A DNA stretch of 6,262 nt, taken from the NCBI GenBank assembly GCA_020725985.1, contig DYTM01000022.1:432-6693 (forward strand), in the 5' to 3' direction. The position numbers and the translations under genes are program-made. Source of the stretch: Methanomassiliicoccus sp. (GTDB lineage Archaea; Thermoplasmatota; Thermoplasmata; Methanomassiliicoccales; JACIVX01). Of the stretch, positions 1-6,226 are shown piece by piece; the stretch's first letter is position 1; each line of letters starts with the position of its first letter. Below the pieces are notes generated by a model, which was not told the DNA's origin, ran no database searches, and worked only from the letters and a program-made list of their open reading frames with translations.

Positions 1-1
1 T

Positions 2-289
2 GTAGGCCAGATAGACATCGCTTCGGCAAAGGAGTTGGGAGAACAGGCCGTAGCCGCTCTCAAGGCCGGGCACTTCGAGAAGGCCCACGACCTCGCGATG
101 ACGGCGACCGAGAACCTGAGGCGGGGAGAGACAGCATCTCTCGCTGAGAAGATCGAGGAGGCGAGGAGGCTCCTCGACATGACAAGGGAGCTGGGGTCGC
201 AGCGCAAGACCCTTCGGGACGAGCTCGCGCAGGGCCCAGAGCGACCGCCTGCTCAGGCGGAAGGCCGAGCGGCTGAAGGCCGCCAATGA
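2..289 (+). pseudogene. 5' fragment of helical repeat protein (partial, apparently frameshifted)
   Basis: This frame is open at the left edge, so the true start lies outside the window. It reads as typical amphipathic helix: an Ala/Glu/Lys-rich stretch containing GHFEKAHDLA, then KIEEARRLLDMTREL. That is the same unit type as in the downstream gene. After about base 231 the character changes to a Pro/Arg/Gly-rich tail that ends at TGA 287-289, while the next frame begins to read as good helix (AQSDRLLRRKAERLK). Dropping one G from the GGG at 232-234 would join ELAQ directly to AQSDRLL and fuse this piece to the large downstream frame. I therefore read it as the front part of the same gene. 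Whether the shift is a real mutation, a programmed slip or a base-call error cannot be told from one sequence. An ATG-like internal start is not needed, because the helical reading continues to the left edge. Confidence 0.6.
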
Positions 290-314
290 TCCTTCGGAGT
301 CGTTCAAGATCACT

Positions 315-2747
315 GTGGAGGTCATCCACTTCGCGAAGTCCATCATCAAGGATGATGTGACGAGGAACCTTGCGACGCTGTCGAAGTCGATAGCCTCCGC
401 GCGGAGGAACGGCGTCGAGGTCATGAAGATCGAGCACCTGGCTGAGGATGCGTCGAGAGTGATCGACGGAGGCGATTTCGCAAAGGTCTTCGCATTGGTC
501 GAGGAGGCGAGGCGGTCTCTTGAGACGACTGTTGCGCTTCACACCGAGGTATACGACAGAATCGTTGAGACCTCGGGACTGCTGAAGGAGGCGGCGGATC
601 ACGGAAGGGACACGAGCAGCGCCTCCGCGCTCCTCGGGAAGGCGAAGAGGCTGTTCGAGGCCGGGAAGTATGAGGAGGCGAAGCAGGCCCTGATCACTTG
701 CCACTCGGAGACGGAGAAGATCGTCGCGCCGTTCATAGCCTCGAGAAGAATCCCGCTCGTGAGGGATCTTCTCGCCGTCTCCAGGCGGATGCTGCTCGAC
801 TTGTCTTCGGTGGAAAGGATGGTCGACAGCGCCGAGAGCCAGATCAGGTACGGAAGCTTCGTAGACGCCCTCAACACGACGAAGGAGGCGGAGCGTCTTG
901 TCAAGGAGGCGCTCATCAAGGGGATTTCCAAACAGATCGCGGAATCGAGGGGCACCTTGGTGAAGGCGAGGAAGGCCGGGGCGGACGTGCGCACCGCCGA
1001 GCAGATACTCCTCAAGGCTGAGAACCTTCTCCGCGAGAAGAGGTTCAACGATTCGCTCAGGGCGGTCGAGCTGGCGAAGAACGAGCTCGACCAGAGCATC
1101 ATTATGGAGCGGAAGGCCGCCGAGCAGATGGAGAAGGCTCAGGCGATCATTTCGGATGTCCAGTCTTTCGACATCGACGTCAACCCAGCACTCGAGATCC
1201 TCAGGCAGGCCGGAAACTACTCTGGGATGGGGAGGCATGGAATAGCGATCGAGCTTGCGAAGAAGGCGGCCGAGCAGGCCTCCCAGGCGGCGAGGGCGAA
1301 CGTGACGGAGAGGTTGAACAAGGTCGAGTCCAACTACAAGAGCGCGAGCCTGGAAGGCCCCGATCTGGGGGCGGCGGTCGCCATCCGGGACGGGATCGTG
1401 AGACTCCTAGATCAGCGGAGGTTCAAGGAGACAGGGGCGCTCATAAAGAGCATGGCCACGGAGGTGGAGCGGGTCCTCGCGCAGAAGAAGTCGAGCGCGA
1501 GGACGCTTCTCGATGTCAGGAAACAGTTGGAGGAGGCCAGGCGGAGGGGTCTGCGTTCGGACAGGACCGACTCGCTGTTGGCCAAGGCAGACGAGAGAAT
1601 GCGGAGTGGGGCGTTCTCCGAGGCCTTCGCGACGGCGATGCGCTGCTCCGAGGAGCTTCGGTCGCTGGCCGAGCTTTTCGACAGGAGGATGTCCGACATC
1701 GAGGCGCTGAGCAAGGACGTCAAACAGCTTGAGGCCGACGAACAAGGGGCAGCCGGAACACCGGACCTGCTGAATAACGCCGAGGAGGCCCTGAGAGCGC
1801 TGGACTTCGAGAAAGCAAGCCTGAATATCCAGAGGGCGAGGACCGCGGTGAACAAGGCGATGGAATCGCGAGCGAAGGAGGGGCTGAGGAATCTCGTCGC
1901 GATGAATCGGATGGTCAAGGAGCTCGGGATCGAGGAGAAGCTCGTGCCCGCCTCCCTCAGGAAGGCGGTGGGCATGAAGGCCGAGGAAGTGAAGGCGACG
2001 GATCTCCAGAGGATGAGGGAGGGTCTGGAAACGCTTCGCCTCCTCGTTCTCGACAAGCTCACGAAGAAGGAGCTGGAGCTCCGAGGGAAGGTAGAGGTGG
2101 CGAAGAATGCCGGGGCGGATGTCGCCGCGAGCATGTCCCTCCTCACAAAGGCGAGGGAGCTCATCACCTCAAGGATGTTCGAGGAAGTGCCGGGGGTCCT
2201 CGCTGATGCGGAGGTCAGCATCGGTGTCGCGAAAGAGAAGCGCAAGAGCTACTTGGACCTGAAGATGAGATGCGAGAGCCTTCTCGAGAGTGCCAAGAAG
2301 AAGGGGCTCGTCATGAACGGTGTGGCGAAGCTCTACCGCGAGGCGGAGAAGGAAAGGGTCCGCGACTACGAGAAAGCCATCGCGACGATGAAGGAGGTCA
2401 TCGCCGTCGCGGAGAAGGAGGTTGCCTCCCTGCTGCCGGAGATAGCGATCGAGGTCGATCCCCCTAAAGAGGCGGCGGAGGGCCGCTGGACGAAACTCAA
2501 GGTCCATCTCCGCAACGATGGCACGGGGTTGGCGAGGGACCTCTCGATCTCGATGGTCGGGGAGATCGAGGTGAAGGGGCCCAATCAGATAAAGTGGCTG
2601 AGGGGCGGGGAGAAGGTCTCCCTCGACTTCGAGGTCATGCCGAGGTCGAAGGGTCCGGTCTCGGTCACGCTGAACCTCGCCTGCAGGCCTGCGCTCTCGG
2701 ACGAGCTCTGCGGATTCAAGAACAGCTTCGAACTGACCGCTCAGTGA
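315..2747 (+). CDS. Long tandem helical-repeat protein with C-terminal beta-sandwich-like domain, function unknown
   Basis: The longest usable frame begins at GTG 315 and encodes 810 residues. No ribosome site precedes this GTG, and the same frame already reads as convincing helix from about base 234. The real protein therefore probably starts upstream of the window and reaches this frame through a frameshift. Residues 18 to about 705 are almost entirely charged amphipathic helix arranged as tandem units of about 63 residues. A typical unit is a helix ending in a Gly turn (KARKAGAD), a second helix (LLKAENLL), a short Gly/Arg turn with an aromatic (F or Y), and a third helix. Residues 708-808 change to beta-type sequence with a conserved-looking VHLRNDGTG segment, resembling CARDB/NEW3-like immunoglobulin folds. 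Cysteines lie at 790 and 799. No membrane segment is visible, and a signal peptide cannot be judged because the N-terminus is missing. It converges with the mevalonate operon, 35 nt stop to stop, and has no obvious link to it. TPR-like, spectrin-like or coiled-coil scaffold roles are all possible. Confidence 0.8.
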   Translation: MEVIHFAKSIIKDDVTRNLATLSKSIASARRNGVEVMKIEHLAEDASRVIDGGDFAKVFALVEEARRSLETTVALHTEVYDRIVETSGLLKEAADHGRDTSSASALLGKAKRLFEAGKYEEAKQALITCHSETEKIVAPFIASRRIPLVRDLLAVSRRMLLDLSSVERMVDSAESQIRYGSFVDALNTTKEAERLVKEALIKGISKQIAESRGTLVKARKAGADVRTAEQILLKAENLLREKRFNDSLRAVELAKNELDQSIIMERKAAEQMEKAQAIISDVQSFDIDVNPALEILRQAGNYSGMGRHGIAIELAKKAAEQASQAARANVTERLNKVESNYKSASLEGPDLGAAVAIRDGIVRLLDQRRFKETGALIKSMATEVERVLAQKKSSARTLLDVRKQLEEARRRGLRSDRTDSLLAKADERMRSGAFSEAFATAMRCSEELRSLAELFDRRMSDIEALSKDVKQLEADEQGAAGTPDLLNNAEEALRALDFEKASLNIQRARTAVNKAMESRAKEGLRNLVAMNRMVKELGIEEKLVPASLRKAVGMKAEEVKATDLQRMREGLETLRLLVLDKLTKKELELRGKVEVAKNAGADVAASMSLLTKARELITSRMFEEVPGVLADAEVSIGVAKEKRKSYLDLKMRCESLLESAKKKGLVMNGVAKLYREAEKERVRDYEKAIATMKEVIAVAEKEVASLLPEIAIEVDPPKEAAEGRWTKLKVHLRNDGTGLARDLSISMVGEIEVKGPNQIKWLRGGEKVSLDFEVMPRSKGPVSVTLNLACRPALSDELCGFKNSFELTAQ
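366..2429 (+). repeat. About 11 tandem protein repeats of ~63 residues (~190 nt)
   Basis: By eye, repeat units start near residues 18, 85, 150, 207, 272, 335, 397, 460, 523, 587 and 648 of the frame beginning at 315. Most intervals are 61-67 residues, with one of 57. The shared pattern is a first helix, a Gly-containing turn often followed by an Asp or Arg two residues on, a helix with LL.KA spacing, a turn containing F or Y followed by EA or DA, and a third helix. The repeats are diverged in sequence, so they look like old duplications and not a recent DNA tandem array. At least one more unit lies in the fragment upstream of base 231. Confidence 0.6.
2436..2738 (+). other. C-terminal CARDB/NEW3-like beta-sandwich domain of the repeat protein
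   Basis: Residues 708-808 are rich in beta-formers and lose the Ala/Glu/Lys helix pattern. The segment KLKVHLRNDGTGLARDL resembles the N-x-G-x-G-xA turn of CARDB and NEW3-type adhesion-like domains, and it is followed by WLRGGEKVSLDFEVMP, also typical of that fold. Domain identity comes from pattern memory only. Such domains often sit at the ends of archaeal and bacterial surface or scaffold proteins, but no membrane anchor is seen here. Confidence 0.45.
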
Positions 2748-2782
2748 AGTCCTGCGTTCCTATCGGTGTGATGTCGAGGGGA
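2748..2782. other. Convergent intergenic gap, no clear terminator
   Basis: The 35 nt between the stop of the repeat-protein gene (TGA ending at 2747) and the stop of the DUF35 gene (TAG, minus strand, ending at 2783) hold no stem-loop and no T-run on either strand that I would call a terminator. Any transcription end must lie inside the neighbouring coding sequence or lack a recognisable signal. Confidence 0.6.
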
Positions 2783-3181
2783 CTATACAGGAGCGAATTT
2801 GTAGCCGTAGTAGATGACTCCGGCTTGTCCGTCCTCCCCGAGCTTCCTCATGGTGCTGCGGACCTTCATCCCGATCTTCACATCGGAGGGATCGCAGTCG
2901 ATCACCTGGCCGGTGAGCCGGACGCCCTCATCCATCTGGATTATCGCGATCACGTAGGGCTTGATCTTGTCGAGCTGGCTCGGGGCGTCGTGGACAACGG
3001 AGAAGGTGAGTACCTCCCCCTCTCCCCGCAGCTTGATCTCTTTCATCTTGCCGAGGCTCTTCCGGTGGCACACCGGGCAGATGGACCGGGGCGGGAAGAG
3101 TATCCGGCCGCAGCTCCCGCACCGCACCGCCGTCAAGTTGTACCTGCTCGGGTTCTCGCGCCAGAATCTCGCCGTCACCAT
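2783..3181 (-). CDS. DUF35 zinc-ribbon/OB-fold protein, scaffold of the thiolase/HMG-CoA synthase complex
   Basis: The product has 132 residues. The N-terminal part has a rubredoxin-like zinc ribbon, CGSC at 21-24 and CPVC at 35-38, preceded by an aromatic-rich helix (RFWRENPSRY). Residues about 45-130 form the OB-fold half, with GEGEVLTFSVVHDAP and a late GYKFAP end as usual in the family (DUF35_N plus DUF35 OB). In archaea this protein bridges acetoacetyl-CoA thiolase and HMG-CoA synthase, so that acetoacetyl-CoA passes through a shared CoA-binding site. All four zinc-ligand cysteines are present. The ATG directly follows the thiolase TGA with no gap (TGAATG), and GGGGGTGG at 3187-3194 lies 5 nt before it. 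Coupled translation and equal stoichiometry with the thiolase are likely. It is the last gene of the operon. Confidence 0.93.
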   Translation of the reverse strand: MVTARFWRENPSRYNLTAVRCGSCGRILFPPRSICPVCHRKSLGKMKEIKLRGEGEVLTFSVVHDAPSQLDKIKPYVIAIIQMDEGVRLTGQVIDCDPSDVKIGMKVRSTMRKLGEDGQAGVIYYGYKFAPV

Positions 3182-4348
3182 TCAAGCCACCCCCAGGATG
3201 TGAACGACTGAGGTGGCGCCCGTTCCCCCGACATTCTGCGCGAGCCCAATCTCTGCCCCCTTGACCTGTCTCTTTCCGGCGGCGCCCCTCAGCTGGGTGA
3301 CGATCTCGACGATCTGCGCGACCCCGGTCGCGCCGATCGGATCTCCCCTCGCCTTGAGCCCGCCCGAGGTGTTGACTGGGATCTTCCCCCCGATCGCGGT
3401 CTGGCCGTCCTGACCGGCCTTCCCGCCCTCCCCCTTCTTGAAGAAGCCGAGGTCCTCGATCGCGAGTATCTCGCTTATAGTGTAGTTGTCGTGGACCTCC
3501 GCCACGTCGACCGCCTTCGCCTTGATCTTCGCCTGCTTGAAGGCGCTCGCGCCTGCGACGGCGGTCGCCTCGAAGCTACATATGTCCGATCGGTGATGGA
3601 GGGCGAGCGAGTCCGAAGCCTGGGCAGAAGCCAGAATCTTCACCGGCGTGTCGGTGTACTTCCGGGCCTTCTCCATCGCGCATAGAACGACAGCGGCCGC
3701 GCCGTCCGAGGTGGGGGCGCAGTCGAACATGCCCAACGGTTCCGCAACCGGCGAGGACCGGAGCACTGTCTCAAGATTGATCTCCTTCTGAAACTGGGCC
3801 TTGGGGTTGAGAGAGCCGTGCTTGTGGTTCTTCACCGCCACCTGGGCGATCTGCTCCCTCGTGGTGCCGTAATCGTGCATGTGCCTACGGGCGATCATCG
3901 CGTGCAGCGAGGCGAACGTCGCCCCGAAGGAGCACTCCCACTGCTGGTCCGCAGCCGAGGACTGGATGTCGACGGACATCGCATCCGCCACGTCCGTCAT
4001 CTTCTCTGCGCCCCCGACGACAACGATGTCGTGAAGGCCTGAGGCGACAGCCATATACCCTTGCCTGAGCGCGAGACCGCCTGATGCCCCGGCGGCCTCC
4101 ACCCTCGTCGCCGGAATGTGATCCCGCGTCATTCCGGAGTAGTCGGCGATCAGCGCCCCGATGTGCTCCTGCTCGATGAACCTCCCGGCGGACATGTTGC
4201 CGACGTAGAGCGCGTCGATCTCCTCCCCAGAGAGGTTCGCGTCGTAGACGGCGGCAAGCCCGGCCTGGATGCCGATCTCCCGGAGGGACAGATCCCAGAG
4301 CTCTCCGAACTTCGTGTCCCCGATTCCGATGATTGCGACCTGCCTCAG
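3182..4348 (-). CDS. SCP2-type archaeal thiolase (acetyl-CoA acetyltransferase family), catalytic residues altered
   Basis: The expected role is condensing two acetyl-CoA to acetoacetyl-CoA, the first step of the mevalonate pathway, in complex with HMGS and the DUF35 protein. I extend the gene to CTG 4348-4346, giving 388 residues. This restores the family N-terminus ([17 protein letters not shown]), whereas the first ATG, codon 52 at 4195, would cut off the first beta-alpha-beta unit. The CTG overlaps the HMGS stop as CTGA, and GGGGGTGG at 4353-4360 is 4 nt upstream. Recognisable parts are [10 protein letters not shown] (48-57), the nucleophile loop at 81-91, [30 protein letters not shown] (around 286), [15 protein letters not shown] (around 336) and QNVGGTG (371-377). 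The position expected to be the nucleophilic cysteine (EAACASGG) reads EAAGASGG, so it is Gly87. GHP reads GDP and HDCF reads HDNY. The fold looks complete, with no frameshift or stop. It is therefore a thiolase homologue by sequence and position, but its activity is doubtful. Confidence 0.88.
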   Translation of the reverse strand: MRQVAIIGIGDTKFGELWDLSLREIGIQAGLAAVYDANLSGEEIDALYVGNMSAGRFIEQEHIGALIADYSGMTRDHIPATRVEAAGASGGLALRQGYMAVASGLHDIVVVGGAEKMTDVADAMSVDIQSSAADQQWECSFGATFASLHAMIARRHMHDYGTTREQIAQVAVKNHKHGSLNPKAQFQKEINLETVLRSSPVAEPLGMFDCAPTSDGAAAVVLCAMEKARKYTDTPVKILASAQASDSLALHHRSDICSFEATAVAGASAFKQAKIKAKAVDVAEVHDNYTISEILAIEDLGFFKKGEGGKAGQDGQTAIGGKIPVNTSGGLKARGDPIGATGVAQIVEIVTQLRGAAGKRQVKGAEIGLAQNVGGTGATSVVHILGVA

Positions 4349-5403
4349 CTGACCACCCCCGCAAGCCTGATCTTGCCCTTGAACTTCGCGTAGGTGGCGT
4401 AGTCGAGGAACTTCTTGTTCTCGACGAGCTGTCTGACGGTCGGGGCAACATCCCTCCTGTACCTCTGTATCTCCGGCGTGACGGTGATATCGAAGCCGTC
4501 GCTGCCAGCCCCCGAGCCGTACGCGATAGCGAATATCCTCTCCCCGGGCTTGGCGACGTCGAGAATCGCGGCGATCCCCAATGGCACAGAGCCGCTGTAG
4601 GTGTTCCCGATGAAGGGCGTAAGAAGGCCGACCTCGATCTGCTCCTCGGTGAAGCCGAGCTGCTTCGCCACCCGGACGGGGAACTTCCCGTTCGGCTGAT
4701 GGAAGACCGCGTAGTCGTAATCACCCGGCTTCGTGTTCATCAACTTCATCAGCTCCTTGCCGCAGCTGACTATGTGCTTGAAGTACGCCGGCTCCCCGGT
4801 GAACCTTCCGCCGTGGCTCGGGTAGGGTTGTCCCTCTCTCCTCCAGAAGTCCGGGGTGTCGGTTGTGTACGAGTAAGTTCGGTTGATCTTTGCGATCATC
4901 TTCTTCGCCCCGATGAGCAGAGCCGCCCCGCCCGCGGAGGCGGCGTACTCGAGAGCATCCCCCGGCGCTCCCTGAGAGGTGTCGGCACCTATCGCCACGC
5001 CATATTTTATCATTCCCGATCCGACCATGCCCATGCATGTCTGGATCGCGGCGGTCCCGGCCTTGCATGCGAACTCGTAGTCCGCAACTGTCAAGCCGGG
5101 CGAAGCCTCGATCGCCTCGGCGACGATCGTCCCGGTAGGCTTGACTGCGTAGGGATGCGACTCCGATCCGACGAATATCGCCCCGATCTCCTTCGGGTCG
5201 ATCGAGACCCTCTTCATCATGTTCCTCGCCGCCTCCACGGAGATCGTGATCGTATCCTCGTCCGGGCCGGGTACGGACTTGCTGAAGATGAGAAGCCCCC
5301 GGCTCATCATCTCCCCGTCGGTTCCCCAGACCCTCCCGATCTCCTGCGGCGTTATCCTGTACCTCGGAATATAAGCTCCGTAGCTGACGATTCCAACATC
5401 CAT
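4345..5403 (-). CDS. mvaS: Archaeal 3-hydroxy-3-methylglutaryl-CoA synthase
   Basis: This cytosolic enzyme condenses acetyl-CoA with acetoacetyl-CoA to HMG-CoA, which HMG-CoA reductase then takes to mevalonate for archaeal lipids. The protein has 352 residues, close to the usual archaeal length of about 350. The N-terminus [17 protein letters not shown] is typical. Catalytic positions visible are Glu81 in [12 protein letters not shown], the nucleophile Cys113 in [11 protein letters not shown], and His235 in FHQPNGKFP. The GNTYSGS loop (266-272) and [10 protein letters not shown] (295-304) are also present. Everything needed for activity appears intact, in contrast to the neighbouring thiolase. 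The gene starts 13 nt after the regulator stop. A strong ribosome site, GGAGGT at 5410-5415, lies 6 nt before the ATG. Its stop overlaps the thiolase start. There is no room for a separate promoter, so it depends on the promoter upstream of the regulator. Confidence 0.96.
   Translation of the reverse strand: MDVGIVSYGAYIPRYRITPQEIGRVWGTDGEMMSRGLLIFSKSVPGPDEDTITISVEAARNMMKRVSIDPKEIGAIFVGSESHPYAVKPTGTIVAEAIEASPGLTVADYEFACKAGTAAIQTCMGMVGSGMIKYGVAIGADTSQGAPGDALEYAASAGGAALLIGAKKMIAKINRTYSYTTDTPDFWRREGQPYPSHGGRFTGEPAYFKHIVSCGKELMKLMNTKPGDYDYAVFHQPNGKFPVRVAKQLGFTEEQIEVGLLTPFIGNTYSGSVPLGIAAILDVAKPGERIFAIAYGSGAGSDGFDITVTPEIQRYRRDVAPTVRQLVENKKFLDYATYAKFKGKIRLAGVVS
4353..4360 (-). promoter_or_regulatory. 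Ribosome binding site deciding the thiolase CTG start
   Basis: GGGGGTGG on the minus strand ends 4 nt before CTG 4348. The same eight bases occur 5 nt before the DUF35 ATG (3187-3194), so two consecutive genes use an identical signal. This supports CTG, and not the ATG at 4195, as the thiolase start. Confidence 0.65.
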
Positions 5404-5409
5404 TACCCC

Positions 5410-5415
5410 ACCTCC
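5410..5415 (-). promoter_or_regulatory. Shine-Dalgarno site of HMG-CoA synthase
   Basis: GGAGGT on the minus strand sits in the 13-nt gap after the regulator stop, 6 nt before the HMGS ATG. It is a near-perfect anti-SD match and the best in the window. Confidence 0.8.
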
Positions 5416-5416
5416 A

Positions 5417-6100
5417 CTATCCGAGACGCTCCAGTCTATCGACGAGCGTCTGAATCGGCAAATCCGTTTTGATGAGGGGCAACCCCTCCAGCGTCGCGAG
5501 TCTGATCGCGAGCTCGTCCACCTGCTCCGGCCTGTGGTATCCGACCATCGCCGGCTTGAGGGGATGGGCCCTCACCGCGATCATCGGAGACCGCCCGAAC
5601 TTCACTCCTGTGAATATCAATGCCCGTTCGCTGCTCCAACCGTATATTCTGAGATAGTCGAACGAGCTGAGGGAGGTGATCGCCTTCGTCGAATCGATGA
5701 CTGTGTAGCCATGGATGTCCCTGGTGAGCTCGACTCCTTTCGTCAAATTGACGCCGTCGATCGCATTCACGAAGTCCTCGGCCGGGATACTCGTCTTGAA
5801 TTCCTTCATGCTGATGATGCACTCGCTCTTCTCCCCGAAGTCGTATTTCTTCAGGGTCTTGCCGCCGGTCTTCTCGTCGATGTCGATCAACCCGTTCACG
5901 ATCTTCCGGATGATGAGAATTCCCGGGGACTTCCTCCTTCCAGATTCGTAGTCGCTTATGACCGAGGGGGATAGCCCGAGATGCTTGGCGAGGCGCTGCT
6001 GCGATATGCTGAACTCCTCGCGCCACTTCCTGATGGTCTTGCCGGCATCGGACGAGAGAGTGATGTCCCCAGCGATCTTCTCTCTCAGCTGCTCCTTCAT
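5417..6100 (-). CDS. Cro/C1-type HTH transcriptional regulator of the mevalonate operon (COG1709-like)
   Basis: The product has 227 residues. Residues 22-77 form a Cro/C1 [23 protein letters not shown] followed by the recognition helix [17 protein letters not shown]. Residues about 100-227 form a second domain of unknown fold, containing [29 protein letters not shown] and a final LPLIKTDLP segment. The family is a conserved archaeal predicted regulator found next to HMG-CoA synthase genes; the COG number is from memory. It is the first gene of the operon, 13 nt before HMGS, so it is co-transcribed with the pathway it probably controls. Its C-terminal domain is a plausible sensor of a CoA ester or pathway product, which is inference only. 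The ATG at 6100 lies about 25 nt from the centre of a TATA box with no ribosome site, which fits a leaderless mRNA. No truncation is seen. Confidence 0.9.
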   Translation of the reverse strand: MKEQLREKIAGDITLSSDAGKTIRKWREEFSISQQRLAKHLGLSPSVISDYESGRRKSPGILIIRKIVNGLIDIDEKTGGKTLKKYDFGEKSECIISMKEFKTSIPAEDFVNAIDGVNLTKGVELTRDIHGYTVIDSTKAITSLSSFDYLRIYGWSSERALIFTGVKFGRSPMIAVRAHPLKPAMVGYHRPEQVDELAIRLATLEGLPLIKTDLPIQTLVDRLERLG

Positions 6101-6113
6101 GTCCGATGGTAAG

Positions 6114-6157
6114 AAATGTCGGTATATAAGATTTGTCGAAGTCGCTATACGACATTT
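6114..6157. promoter_or_regulatory. Candidate operator: inverted repeat AAATGTCG / CGACATTT around the TATA box
   Basis: AAATGTCG at 6114-6121 and its exact complement CGACATTT at 6150-6157 flank a 28-bp spacer that contains the operon TATA box. A third half-site, TTTGTCG, lies at 6132-6138. The inner arm pair TGTCG (6134-6138) and CGACA (6150-6154) forms a shorter inverted repeat. The left arm touches the TATA box, so a bound regulator could block TBP. The first gene of the operon encodes an HTH protein, so autoregulation is the natural reading. Confidence 0.5.
6122..6129 (-). promoter_or_regulatory. TATA box of the mevalonate operon, leaderless promoter
   Basis: On the minus strand the sequence reads CTTATATACC around a TTATATAC core, with an A-rich BRE-like stretch (ACAAAT) just upstream. 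The centre is about 25 nt from the regulator ATG at 6100. Archaeal transcription starts about 25 nt after the TATA centre, so the message probably begins at or next to the ATG. Confidence 0.75.
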
Positions 6158-6190
6158 TCTAGAATGAAGCCGAATGACGAGGGCAATAGG

Positions 6191-6197
6191 TATTTAA
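6191..6197 (+). promoter_or_regulatory. TATA-like box of the tRNA gene
   Basis: TATTTAA is centred about 33 bp before the first base of the tRNA, leaving room for a very short 5' leader. It faces away from the operon promoter, so the 126-bp gap 6101-6226 is a divergent promoter region. Confidence 0.6.
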
Positions 6198-6226
6198 CGG
6201 AAGGCTCCATTCCGACAATCACCTCC

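Noticed and set aside
228..240. Programmed frameshift site in the repeat-protein gene
   Set aside because: The GGGCCC run is short and no slippery heptamer or clear downstream structure was seen. A mutation or base-call error is the simpler reading.
60..1238. Long open frame on the minus strand (392 codons)
   Set aside because: Its Arg/Leu/Pro-rich low-order sequence matches no family and lies opposite the convincing helical repeat gene. It is a shadow frame of GC-rich coding DNA.
1412..2245. Minus-strand open frame rich in Ser, Ala, Leu and Phe that could look membrane-like
   Set aside because: Its composition is the complement of Glu/Lys/Arg codons in the repeat protein. It is an antisense artefact and not a membrane protein.
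366..2429. DNA-level tandem repeat or CRISPR-like array
   Set aside because: The periodicity is visible only in the protein pattern. Nucleotide units are strongly diverged and there are no identical repeats with unique spacers.
3596..4042. Cysteines elsewhere in the thiolase (residues 139, 210, 223, 257) as a replacement nucleophile
   Set aside because: They sit outside the nucleophile loop in ordinary fold positions. Without a structure there is no support for one taking over.
4333..5472. Long open frame on the plus strand (379 codons) opposite HMG-CoA synthase
   Set aside because: HMGS on the other strand has full family motifs and catalytic residues. The plus frame is rich in Arg, Asp, Leu and Pro with no recognisable domain.
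5436..6155. Second minus-strand frame overlapping the HTH regulator
   Set aside because: The regulator frame has a clear HTH and a TATA-positioned ATG. This one is a shifted, His/Arg-rich shadow.
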